This document shows positions 58,301 to 64,000 of a stretch of DNA of 64,000 nt, one piece after another. The stretch is taken from NCBI GenBank assembly GCA_040954595.2, contig CM082590.2, positions 6,262,001 to 6,326,000 on the forward strand. Reading direction: 5' to 3'. A model generated the notes under the pieces. That model was given only the letters and a program-made list of their open reading frames with translations, was not told where the DNA came from and made no database searches. The position numbers and the translations under genes were made by a program. Source of the stretch: Balanoglossus misakiensis. Its lineage: Eukaryota > Hemichordata. Within the stretch, counting starts at the first letter, position 1; each line of letters starts with the position of its first letter.

Positions 58301-61300
58301 TGCTATGTTGCTTTGTGCTATGTCCTCAAATGGGACCACAGTGTCCTTGACGCTATTTTTTTATACAGTTATGTCATATCTGCTTGCCAATGTCACCTGT
58401 GATTTTTATTCTGGTGTAAACCTATTTCTGTGTAGTCCCCAAATGGGACCACAGTGTCTCCTTGACGCTATTTTACAGTATTTGTTTATAATGTAATTTG
58501 ACAGGCAATTCGAATGCTGGATGAAGAACAGAGATCCGACGAACAAATGAGGTCGCAGTTCAAAGAGAGGTGGACCCGGTTACCGTCGGAAAAACTGACG
58601 GCTCCTCTCAGAACGGAAGCGGTCAAGTACAAAGGAATATTGGACAGCGCGATACAAGCTGATCACGTCGTTAAAGAGAAATATGGCACCCATAAAGAAG
58701 CGATTGTGTTACTTTCTAAGTCCGAGGTAAGACCGAAGTTTGTACATTCTTTGTTTTGCATCCACTATAGTCTCGGTTACCGGCTTCTTGGTTTTTCCCC
58801 CAGACATTCTGTCCTAGGCATTGTCATTTCCAGATGACGGTTAAAGGGACAAGTCTCTCTCTCGCTGCCCTTTTTCCGTTAATTATATTTGATACGAGAC
58901 ACTGTTTATATTAATGTACATAGGTGGATATAGTGAATCAACGTTCAACCACACACACCCTCCATCGCGATTGTACGATATGAGAGTAAAAAATGAATAA
59001 TTGGTGTTTACTATTTATTCATTTTGGCGGGATTTTTACTCTCATATCCTACAGACGGGATTGTGTGTCGTTGAATTTTGATTCTCTATATATCCACTTG
59101 TAGAATAACATAAATGGTGTCTTGTATCAAACATAATGGAAAAAGGGCAGCGAGAGAGAGACTTTAATAGAATCTCACTCTCCCAAAGACCTGGGATTCC
59201 ACCACTAAATATTTGATTTGATAAAACAAATGCTTTTTATTAAAAATATACTGTAATAGGAAAGAAAATAACAATACTATGTTTTACCATTAACACTGAA
59301 GGTGTCTTGTATCAAACATAAGTGATGTAAAAAAGGGCAGTGAAAGAGAGACTTTGTCCCTTTAAATGAAATCCTTAGTATTGCTCATGAAAATACAGTT
59401 TTCAAATCAAAACGATTCTTCACACGCAGAATATTTGTCGTTTCTGACACAGGCAGAATTGGCGGGCGCCATCCCATCGGCGGGTCCCACGGCAACCGCG
59501 CAGGGCAGCGCAGTTGTGACAGAGTTGAGAAAACTCCTGGAGCAGGTGCACACCATCAAGGCAGAAAGGGATACCATTGAGCAAGACCTGCAAGATGCCA
59601 CTGTTGATATGAGTAAGTGCTGTCCAATACATTTCCAGATGCACCGTACAATATGTATGCAAATGAGCCCTCAGTGCGTGATGCCAGTGATGATATGAGT
59701 AATTTCCACATGCACTGGACAGTATGTATGCAAATGAACCCTCGGTGCACTGTTGATATGAGTAAGTGCTGTCCAATACATTTTCAAATGCACCGTACAA
59801 TAAGTATGCAAATGAGCAAATGATTTTCGGATGCAAAGGTCACATTAACGAAAAAAGCATGTTTATTTGACGTAAAAAAATACTCACTTGATGCCCAAAT
59901 CTTAATCAGTGCGTCAATATTGATGCATAGAAAACAGCCGATCTTGCTGTACAATGGTCAACATAAACCGTACGCATACCGGCTGACTATGTCTAAAAAT
60001 AGCACAGTGTGGGCCTGGGATCAAAACAACCTCCAGTGCGTGCGAACTTTGTACTCAAAATGTAACAATTACCACCAGTGCGTGCGAACTTTGTACTCAA
60101 AATGTAACAACCTCCAGTGCATGCGAACTTTGTACTCAAAATGTAGCTAATTTTGATTAATGAATATTGAACTAGACATGTCTAGGATGCAGGCTGAAAG
60201 GAGTTTGACACAATTATTTTTATGAATGTGTCAAAAATACACACTCAAATAAATGTTACCACAACCCCTGGGATATAACGATGCAGTTAGTGAAATACGA
60301 GAACGCGAAAAATAATCGTCATGTAACAGTTCTTGATCGCGAAAATTTTCTGTTTTACAGTATATTACATTTGACGTATTTATACACTATTGTATCATTT
60401 CTGATATTTCCATTGAGCAGTGGGGACTCAGTCATCTCTAATGACTTGTCTTTATTCCAGAATCTCAATTCATGTCGTCATTAGCAGCCAGCGGGGCCAT
60501 TGATGAAGAGACAATATCCAATCAACAGTTGGATCAAATATATGGACAACTGATCGATCAAGTTAATGATAATATTGAACGGCAAGACACTCTACTGGCC
60601 AACATTGAGGTGGGTTTCCATTAGAGGGACAAAGTCTCTCTCTCGCTGCCCTTTTTCCATTAATTATGTTTGATACAAGACACCATTTATGTTATTCTAC
60701 ATGTGGATATATAATGAATGAACGTTCAACCACACACAACTTCCATCCCACTTGTAGACACGAGAGTGAAAAACTCGCCAAAATGAATAATTGGTGTTTA
60801 TTCACTTTGGGCAAGTTTTTACTTCCATATCATACAAGTGGGATGGAAGTTGTGTGTGGTAGGATGTTGATTCATATTATATCCACTCATAGAATAACAT
60901 AAACTGTGTCTTGTATCAAACATAATTAATGGAAAAGGGCAGGGAGAGATACTTTATACCTTAACCCTCAAAGTGCCTTAAAATTCTAAGGTACACGACC
61001 CCCCAGGCCCAGGACTTTTTGCAAGTAACAACGAAATCGCGATGTCCCAAAATATTTTGCTCTATTAAACTTCACAGAATTTCAAACAAAAGTCAAAGGA
61101 GTGACATTTTAAGATACAAAGGTATAAATATAAGTATGTAGACACACTGTCGAAAACAGGGTCGCGCGCGTTCGACTGACCGCGACCGTGCGCGTACATC
61201 GCGTCCACAGCTCAATGCAGTTGGCTGGGTCCCCGATCGCGCGCGCGACCACCCGCTCTCGACATCGGCTCCAAAGTTGTTGTCACGGTCAGGATTACTA

Positions 61301-63976
61301 TATGGCCTTGATCGGTATAAAATTGTAGTCAATGAAACCCCCAAAAATCGTAATCATTGTTGAAGTCGCTGTCATGAAAATGTCCAGTGAAAAATTTGCT
61401 GTCTTCCGGGTTTACAAAGTGAAGGAAGGACGCATACTGTCAAAGGTCAGGTAATTAGGTCATGTCGATAACACAATCATTTTTCTCTGGAACGTTCGAC
61501 TGACATCATTTCCCGCCCAGAATAAATTAATTTATAATGAGTTTCATTCATCTACGACCCGAGTACGTCATTATTTTTACCATATATGGCACGAACTACG
61601 GATAAGCCTCGCCTATTTTCTTGTGATTGACAACTGTACGTTGTCGGTGTATACACCGACATGGCCAGACAATGCGGAAGTACCTGTCGGTCTATACACC
61701 GACGCGGCGTTTTGAGAGTTAAAGGATGTACGCGCAGAACATAAACCGGAAACAGTGCGCGCCCGGTCTTTTTCTCATAGGATTACATTGATAATTGCCA
61801 GAAAACAAACTTCTACTGTTGCCATTTCCATGAAATTTTACACATAGCTCAATCCAGCAAATATAAATTCATTGGTCAACCACGCTCTTATTTGAGATAT
61901 TAAATTTCATTAAAATTTTTGCCCATAGACAAACCATTGGTGAAAAATGCTGAGTCTATTATCAACTTAATTCATGGCTCTGTATTTAATAAAACAAGCG
62001 CGGTGACCCCTAAATTTTAGTACAGTCTTTTTAATGCACAGGATATAAAGCTTGTTGTTATGAAGCTATGTTTTATTTGACACAGAGAGCAAATTACCAG
62101 TTTTGCGAAGAGAAGCAATCCAACGCGGGTGCTGTGAAGAGAGAAGAGGTCCTACGCAAATTGGCAGCCGCTCACAACGCCTACATGGAGTTACTCAACA
62201 ACTTGAGAGAGGGAACTAAGGTACAGAAATTGCTTACAGTGAAACCTGTGTCAGTGGCCACCTTTATATAGTGGCCACATCTGTATAGGGGCCACCTCTG
62301 TATAGTGGCCACTTTGTTACAGTCATTGTGAATTTAACACAATCAAACTGGTGTATATTGACCAGTCAAGGGACTTTCCTATGTATGTATGTATGTATGT
62401 ATGTATGTATGTATGTATGTATGTATGTATGTATGTACGTACGTATGTACGCATGTACGCATGTACGTATGCATGTATGTATGTATGTAGAGTAGGGTAG
62501 TAGGAGAAGTGATAGGCGGTAAAATCTCTACAACGCTGTTTCGTGAGTCACTAGACTCACTCATCAGGAGACTAAACTGGCGAAAATGCAAGGGGGATGG
62601 CTCGTTTATGTGCAGGTGGAATGTATAGACTGGTGATGTAAAACCAAAACATGCATGCATGTGTGTGTATGTGTGTCATGATATTTGGTGTCTTCAAAGT
62701 CATTTTTGGATTATTTTTCAGTTTTACAATGATCTGACCCCACTGCTTGTCAGATACCAAAGCAAGGTTAGCGATTTGGTGTTTGCAAGGAAGACCGAAA
62801 AGGAAGAATTAATGAAAGATTTACAGCAGAATATCGTGAATCAACCGACAGGTCCAGCCCCGGTTGCACCCACACATCATGGCGGCCAAAGTAAGAAGAC
62901 ACCCTTTTCTTAAGTCTAGCGCCCTCACACAGCCATCATGAATTTGGGTGATGCCATTTTCCAATTCTCCCTACCTTAAATAGGTTTTAAGCTACCTAAG
63001 TGAGTGATGAAAATCTCATATGGTCGACATAATTTCAAGATGGCTGATTTTTGCCATGTTTAGGAAATGGGAGTTCATAAGCTAAAGTGACGATGGGTCA
63101 TTCTGAAACAGGTTGTACTGTATGTCTTTTCTATGTAAACCATGGTATAGAATCACCCCCCAGTTCCCTCTTTTGAGGTCCAACCTTACCGTAGAAAAAC
63201 AATGGGTTTGTTTTATAACACACCATGCAGCGAACCCTCGATCGTGATTTGTCAATACGCTGTCACGTGACCTTAGTCATTTCGAACTGTTCCCTAGGGC
63301 ATCAGTTTCTGCCCGGTACTGTTGCCTGGATGTGGTGTGTGTCGTGTTTGGTGTGTTATAAAACACATGATGACTGACATATTTGGGCAACAGTGTATTT
63401 TTGATGACCTCGGGACTGCCAGTCACACCAAAACAAGACTGTTTTAGTTGTGACTAGCAGCGCCCTCGGTCATCAAAATGCACTGTTGCCCTCATTGTCA
63501 GTCATCATGTGTATAATTAATGCATGCATGCATATGTACACACACGTGCATGCATGCATACATACACACACACACTCACACATACATATCATTTTTGTGT
63601 ATACTGAACCGTGTATAACCCATTTGTGATTTCAGGTCAAGCAGCCAGTCGCCAGCCACCACCACCACGACCACCACCGCCGGCGGCGGCATCCACCCAA
63701 CCACCGCAGCAGCCCCCGGCAACGGCGCCGCCCGCCTACGCACCGGCCTACGGGAGCCAGCCGTACCCGTACCCGGGCTACACCCCGCCCCCCATGCCGG
63801 GAGGGTACAATCCCTACGCTCAGATGACCTACCCCCCTCAACAACAACAACAACAACAGCAGCAGCAGCAGCCCTATCCCGGCCAACCTCAGTACGGGAA
63901 TCCCCCGTATCCGGCGCAAGCATACGGAAACCAACCTTATCCAGCTCAGCCCCAATATCCGTACCCAAGACAATAA
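46124..63976 (+). CDS. PDCD6IP: ALIX / PDCD6-interacting protein, ESCRT adaptor
   Basis: Fifteen exons total 2,544 bp, encoding 847 residues (human ALIX has 868). Exons: 46124-46332, 47957-48011, 49031-49100, 49663-49790, 50840-50993, 51863-52089, 53788-54010, 55048-55171, 56248-56425, 58505-58726, 59453-59612, 60461-60609, 62086-62220, 62722-62890, 63636-63976. It has a Bro1 domain (about 1-360), V domain (about 365-705) and proline/tyrosine/glutamine-rich tail (about 715-847). The CHMP4-binding residues of Bro1 are conserved at the same numbers (F199, I212; L216 is Ile). The V-domain pocket Phe (human F676) is F679. The tail has a [12 protein letters not shown]-2-type motif but no P(S/T)AP for TSG101. 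ALIX recruits ESCRT-III to endosomes, midbodies and wounded membrane. Frame and splice sites are intact throughout. Confidence 0.98.
46331..46690 (+). repeat. ~133-bp tandem repeat spanning the exon-1 donor
   Basis: CAGGTATGTGAAGGTTGT occurs at 46,330, 46,462 and 46,596, each followed by 'tcagttacagttacatggaaatggtgatt' and 'tttcatctagacgggg'. Periods are 132 and 134 bp. The copies begin at the authentic splice donor. Confidence 0.95.
46691..47400 (+). other. ALIX intron 1, middle part
   Basis: Mostly unassigned sequence. At 47,321-47,392 there is a 23-codon open frame ([20 protein letters not shown]...) preceded by CACGTG-type sites, possibly a captured exon fragment; nothing supports expression. 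Confidence 0.4.
47405..47600. repeat. Foldback element with perfect 29-bp core arms
   Basis: The core arms 47,464-47,492 and 47,514-47,542 are perfect complements around a 21-bp loop. Weaker pairing continues outward between 'acacctatagcctggcc' and 'ggccaggcaataggtgt'. It lies in ALIX intron 1. Confidence 0.9.
47606..47956 (+). repeat. ~150-bp tandem repeat ending at the exon-2 acceptor
   Basis: TTCAGTTGAAATATCAGTGT starts units at 47,605, 47,759 and 47,910. Each has 'tcttatccaatgttttat' and (first two) 'aaggggtgccaac'. The third unit is cut short by the authentic acceptor TATTCCAG, so the intron's 3' end has been duplicated upstream. Confidence 0.92.
47957..48011 (+). CDS. PDCD6IP: ALIX exon 2
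   Basis: 55 bp, residues 70-88 ([19 protein letters not shown]). The first G completes Arg70 from exon 1. Donor GTAAGA. Confidence 0.97.
48084..48598 (+). mobile_element. C-family MITE, full length
   Basis: A 515-bp element with termini TTAAAGGCACGTAAGCTG and CAGCTTACGTGCCTTTAA, non-coding interior, in ALIX intron 2. It is the reference copy for fragments at 36,975, 38,540 and 41,209. Confidence 0.92.
48688..48963 (+). mobile_element. P-family MITE, right part
   Basis: It follows the P family from 'ttcattggtcaaataaaat' to the terminus CGTACATCCTTAA at 48,951-48,963. The left ~130 bp are replaced or missing. Confidence 0.85.
49031..49100 (+). CDS. PDCD6IP: ALIX exon 3
   Basis: 70 bp, residues 89-111 plus one base. 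It carries the Bro1 signature [16 protein letters not shown], between TCTTCAG and GTAAGT. Confidence 0.97.
49105..49600 (+). repeat. Repeat H, copy B (split by a V-family MITE)
   Basis: It runs from 'taaggggtcaaat' through 'gatcgaagaaatgatatg', is interrupted by the V element, and resumes 'ctgtatttcatgacttccttt' to 'cggccatcttgaaattgtgtcg'. It parallels copy C at 55,430-55,760. Confidence 0.85.
49216..49404 (+). mobile_element. V-family MITE, full length, inside repeat H
   Basis: A 189-bp element from TTAAAGGTGTACGGTCACCT to GACCGTATACCTTTAA. The corresponding place in H copy C (55,530-55,550) reads straight through as ATATGTTTACTGTATTTC, showing the unoccupied site. Confidence 0.93.
49663..49790 (+). 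CDS. PDCD6IP: ALIX exon 4
   Basis: 128 bp, residues 112-154 ([19 protein letters not shown]), the Bro1 TPR-like helices. Acceptor TTGTATAG, donor GTGTGT. Confidence 0.97.
49812..50254 (+). mobile_element. S-family inverted-repeat MITE
   Basis: 443 bp, ends TAGACTTGGTCACCC and GGTAACCGTGACTA, with arms including 'aaacaaaatggccgctgtcagg' and 'ctgtcagcggccattttgttt'. It is inserted in a degenerate GAATCT hexanucleotide array (49,798-49,811 and 50,255-50,370), so its duplication cannot be delimited. Confidence 0.87.
50255..50370 (+). repeat. Degenerate (GAATCT)n tract
   Basis: Repeated 'aatctgaa' words follow the S element and match the few units before it at 49,798-49,811. Confidence 0.85.
50520..50720. 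repeat. Inverted repeat with CATTTCCAGATGACGGGCAA arms
   Basis: The left arm at 50,523-50,542 pairs with TTGCCCGTCATCTGGAAATT at 50,699-50,718. The first half of the arm also appears at 58,825-58,840, just before an F element. Probably a foldback relic in ALIX intron 4. Confidence 0.75.
50840..50993 (+). CDS. PDCD6IP: ALIX exon 5
   Basis: 154 bp, residues 155-205 plus one base. It includes [12 protein letters not shown] with F199, the first CHMP4-contact residue. Acceptor GTTACAG, donor GTGAGA. Confidence 0.97.
51043..51385 (+). mobile_element. F-family palindromic MITE (left tip missing)
   Basis: It starts within the family at CTCTCTCTCGCTGCCC and ends intact at ACTTTGTCCCTTTAA. It interrupts the 'gatctccccaccc...attcatgac' phrase of the adjoining 107-bp repeat. 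Confidence 0.92.
51395..51826 (+). repeat. ~107-bp tandem repeat, 4 copies
   Basis: GCATGATTCAGGGATCTCCC recurs at 51,426, 51,533, 51,640 and 51,745, with 'aatattcatgactt' spacers. The array ends ~35 bp before exon 6. Confidence 0.96.
51863..52089 (+). CDS. PDCD6IP: ALIX exon 6
   Basis: 227 bp, residues 206-281. It encodes [14 protein letters not shown] with I212 and I216 of the CHMP4 patch, and AEYHQSVV. Acceptor TTGGCAG, donor GTAGGT. Confidence 0.97.
52131..53120 (+). repeat. ~150-185-bp minisatellite with (CTGT)n, 6-7 copies
   Basis: Each unit has ACTTATACATCTGTCTGTCT, CATCCGTCCATCT, a T run, TTTGCTTATACT, 'tccaggttgactacattgccagc' and ATTAATATTCAT. Length differences come from CTGT number. 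It occupies the first kilobase of ALIX intron 6. Confidence 0.95.
53397..53709 (+). mobile_element. F-family composite element
   Basis: A left half (TTAAAAGCGACAAAGTCTCT to 'gaccacacacacctccc') is joined via AGGCCAAAGTCTCTCTC to a second left half that runs to 'aatgaatactcag'. Same joint as at 45,661 and 56,598. Confidence 0.88.
53788..54010 (+). CDS. PDCD6IP: ALIX exon 7
   Basis: 223 bp, residues 282-355 plus one base; contains [14 protein letters not shown], a strongly conserved Bro1 segment. Acceptor GTTTCAG, donor GTATGG. Confidence 0.97.
54090..54680 (+). repeat. 73-bp tandem repeat, ~8 copies
   Basis: GTGTTAGTGGCC recurs at 54,227, 54,300, 54,373, 54,446, 54,519, 54,592 and 54,665, exactly 73 bp apart, plus a shortened first unit. 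Each unit has the small inverted repeat GTGGCCAC...GTGGCCAC. A few degenerate units recur at 62,240-62,320. Confidence 0.97.
55048..55171 (+). CDS. PDCD6IP: ALIX exon 8
   Basis: 124 bp, residues 356-396 plus two bases; [15 protein letters not shown] marks the Bro1/V boundary. Donor GTTGGT. Confidence 0.96.
55430..56215 (+). repeat. Repeat H, copy C (split by a P-family MITE)
   Basis: The most extended H copy: 'ctagggggtcaaat', 'gaagaaatgatatgtttactg', 'cggccatattgaaattatgtcgaccatatgag', 'cacttaggtagc', then the P element, then 'aacctatttaaggtagggagaattgg'. It preserves empty sites for the V and S insertions of copies B and A. Confidence 0.87.
55763..56184 (+). mobile_element. P-family MITE, full length, inside repeat H
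   Basis: A 422-bp element from TTAAGGATGTACGCAC to CGTACATCCTTAA, with TTAA at both edges. Uninterrupted H copies read GTAGCTTAAAACC here, so one TTAA became two. Confidence 0.95.
56248..56425 (+). CDS. PDCD6IP: ALIX exon 9
   Basis: 178 bp, residues 397-456; [12 protein letters not shown] and [14 protein letters not shown], start of the V domain. Acceptor TTAACAG, donor GTCAGT. Confidence 0.97.
56476..56757 (+). mobile_element. F-family composite element
   Basis: Left half from TTAAAGGGACAAAATCTCTC to 'cacacacctccc', joined via AGGACAAAGTCTCTCTCTCG to a second left half ending near 'gggagtgaaaaaactg'. Confidence 0.88.
57590..58290 (+). repeat. ~240-bp tandem repeat, ~3 copies, each with a DR1 motif
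   Basis: Units share 'cacctgcatatctcattaattatgtgcatacctaattcc', 'agggtcaaaatttcttgcccaaatttt' and TGACCTTTGACCT at 57,766, 58,010 and 58,249 (periods 244 and 239). A diverged single unit lies at 39,110-39,350. Confidence 0.93.
58505..58726 (+). CDS. PDCD6IP: ALIX exon 10
   Basis: 222 bp, residues 457-530, phase 0-0; [16 protein letters not shown], the V-domain arm. Acceptor TTGACAG, donor GTAAGA. Confidence 0.97.
58841..59167 (+). mobile_element. F-family palindromic MITE
   Basis: TTAAAGGGACAAGTCTCTCT to GAGAGAGAGACTTTAA, with the right tip slightly shortened; ALIX intron 10. Confidence 0.93.
59300..59365 (+). mobile_element. F-family MITE, right-end fragment
   Basis: GGTGTCTTGTATCAAACATA to ACTTTGTCCCTTTAA only; 87 bp before ALIX exon 11. 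Confidence 0.9.
59453..59612 (+). CDS. PDCD6IP: ALIX exon 11
   Basis: 160 bp, residues 531-583 plus one base; [14 protein letters not shown] and a coiled segment [13 protein letters not shown]. Acceptor GACACAG, donor GTAAGT. Confidence 0.97.
59590..59822 (+). repeat. Tandem repeat overlapping the exon-11 donor (~90-170 bp units)
   Basis: 'ctgttgatatgagtaagtgctgtccaatacattt' at 59,601 recurs at 59,751, and a shortened 'gatatgagtaatttcca' at 59,690. The copies include the last codons of exon 11 and its splice donor. Confidence 0.88.
60035..60147 (+). repeat. ~45-bp tandem repeat, 3 copies
   Basis: CAGTGCGTGCGAACTTTGTA occurs at 60,034 and 60,077, and with one change at 60,116, separated by 'ctcaaaatgtaacaa'. 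Confidence 0.93.
60461..60609 (+). CDS. PDCD6IP: ALIX exon 12
   Basis: 149 bp, residues 584-633; [18 protein letters not shown]-domain helix. Acceptor TATTCCAG, donor GTGGGT. Confidence 0.97.
60621..60964 (+). mobile_element. F-family palindromic MITE
   Basis: TTAGAGGGACAAAGTCTCTC to GGAGAGATACTTTATACCTTAA, a nearly full copy only 11 bp after the exon-12 boundary. Confidence 0.93.
61155..61272 (+). other. CpG-rich block in ALIX intron 12
   Basis: Many CpG dinucleotides, including GTCGCGCGCG and ATCGCGCGCGCGACC, in otherwise AT-rich DNA. No open frame or promoter motif that I can assign. Confidence 0.6.
61643..61703. repeat. Pair of 18-bp palindromes
   Basis: GTCGGTGTATACACCGAC (61,643-61,660) is a perfect palindrome. 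GTCGGTCTATACACCGAC (61,686-61,703) differs by one base. They are 43 bp apart and 16 bp before a P element. Confidence 0.9.
61719..62030 (+). mobile_element. P-family MITE, right end eroded
   Basis: TTAAAGGATGTACGCGCAGA start and family interior to 'gcgcggtgacccctaaattttagta'. The last ~100 bp and terminal repeat are missing. Confidence 0.87.
62086..62220 (+). CDS. PDCD6IP: ALIX exon 13
   Basis: 135 bp, residues 634-678, phase 0-0; [20 protein letters not shown]. Acceptor GACACAG, donor GTACAG. Confidence 0.96.
62380..62488 (+). repeat. (GTAT)n microsatellite
   Basis: About 27 ATGT units with GTAC variants in ALIX intron 13. Confidence 0.97.
62722..62890 (+). CDS. PDCD6IP: ALIX exon 14
   Basis: 169 bp, residues 679-734 plus one base. 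F679 corresponds to human F676 of the YPXnL pocket and L686 to human I683. It ends in [10 protein letters not shown] where human ALIX has PSAP. Confidence 0.97.
62930..63110 (-). repeat. Repeat H, copy D (uninterrupted, reverse)
   Basis: On the minus strand it reads from 'tttagcttatgaactcccatttcc' through 'gtcgaccatatgagattttcatcactcacttagg' and GTAGCTTAAAACC to 'ggtagggagaattgg'. It has neither the S nor the P insertion and so gives both empty sites. Confidence 0.9.
63205..63513 (+). repeat. Foldback repeat, copy 2
   Basis: Second copy of the element at 40,152, from 'ataacacaccatgcagcgaaccctcgatcgtga' to 'ttgtcagtcatcatgtgta', with the same internal foldback. Confidence 0.88.
63636..63976 (+). 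CDS. PDCD6IP: ALIX exon 15 (proline-rich tail, stop)
   Basis: 341 bp, residues 735-847 and TAA. Composition is Pro/Tyr/Gln/Ala. It has [11 protein letters not shown] (SH3-type), [13 protein letters not shown], an 11-Gln run encoded by (CAA)6(CAG)5, and near the end PYPAQPQYP, matching the PYPX4YP ALG-2-binding pattern. Confidence 0.97.
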
Positions 63977-63985
63977 AAACAGACT

Positions 63986-63991
63986 AATAAA
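63986..63991 (+). terminator. PDCD6IP: ALIX poly(A) signal candidate
   Basis: AATAAA ten bases after the stop codon; another AATAAA (63,972-63,977) overlaps the stop itself. The window ends at 64,000, so distal signals cannot be seen. Confidence 0.5.
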
Positions 63992-64000
63992 ATTTAAAGG

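Noticed and set aside
63576-63973. Val/Leu- and Arg-rich minus-strand frames of 113-130 codons
   Set aside because: Antisense shadows of the proline-rich ALIX exon 15.
1-64000. CRISPR arrays, prokaryotic operons, rRNA genes
   Set aside because: The tandem repeats lack CRISPR repeat/spacer structure, genes are intron-split, and no rRNA-like sequence was recognised.

Overview
This is metazoan nuclear DNA. It is AT-rich, its genes are split by GT-AG introns, and it is dense in short non-autonomous transposons and tandem repeats. I see no bacterial, organellar or viral gene. Gene content and repeat style suggest a marine invertebrate, possibly an invertebrate deuterostome such as a cephalochordate or hemichordate, because kinase-less DAPK-like ankyrin-ROC-COR-death proteins are common there. 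The sequence alone does not fix the phylum.

Layout: (1) 1-13,494 is a macro-satellite: three head-to-tail copies of a ~4.7 kb unit, the third ending in four copies of a 117-bp repeat. No credible gene is present. (2) 14,461-15,790 is a strongly strand-asymmetric A-rich block containing a ~75-bp minisatellite. (3) 16,508-33,701 (+) holds an 11-exon gene for an 850-residue ankyrin/ROC-GTPase/COR/death-domain protein. (4) 37,891-43,781 (+) holds a 6-exon gene, which I do not recognise, for a 332-residue secreted protein with two ~135-residue tandem domains and a GPI-type tail. (5) 46,124-63,976 (+) holds the complete 15-exon ALIX/PDCD6IP gene: 847 residues, Bro1 + V + proline-rich region. All exon phases close in all three models. 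The genes are co-oriented but functionally unrelated by sequence: a signalling scaffold, a surface protein and an ESCRT adaptor.

Intergenic and intronic DNA is filled with MITE families. Four end in TTAA with similar TTAA(A)GG termini: a palindromic ~340-bp family 'F', a ~420-bp family 'P', a ~200-bp family 'V' and a ~515-bp family 'C'. A fifth ~445-bp inverted-repeat family, 'S', begins TAGTCTCGG. Several sit inside copies of an older repeat 'H', and other H copies in the window preserve the empty sites, so target-site duplications can be read directly.

The most interesting items are the two-domain GPI-type surface protein, nested MITE insertions with in-window empty sites, a ~930-bp direct repeat bracketing a frame-neutral ankyrin exon, a perfect 29-bp hairpin plus twin CREs at the ALIX promoter, and tandem copies of ALIX intron-1 splice-site regions. 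All functional statements are from sequence reading only; no database search was run.
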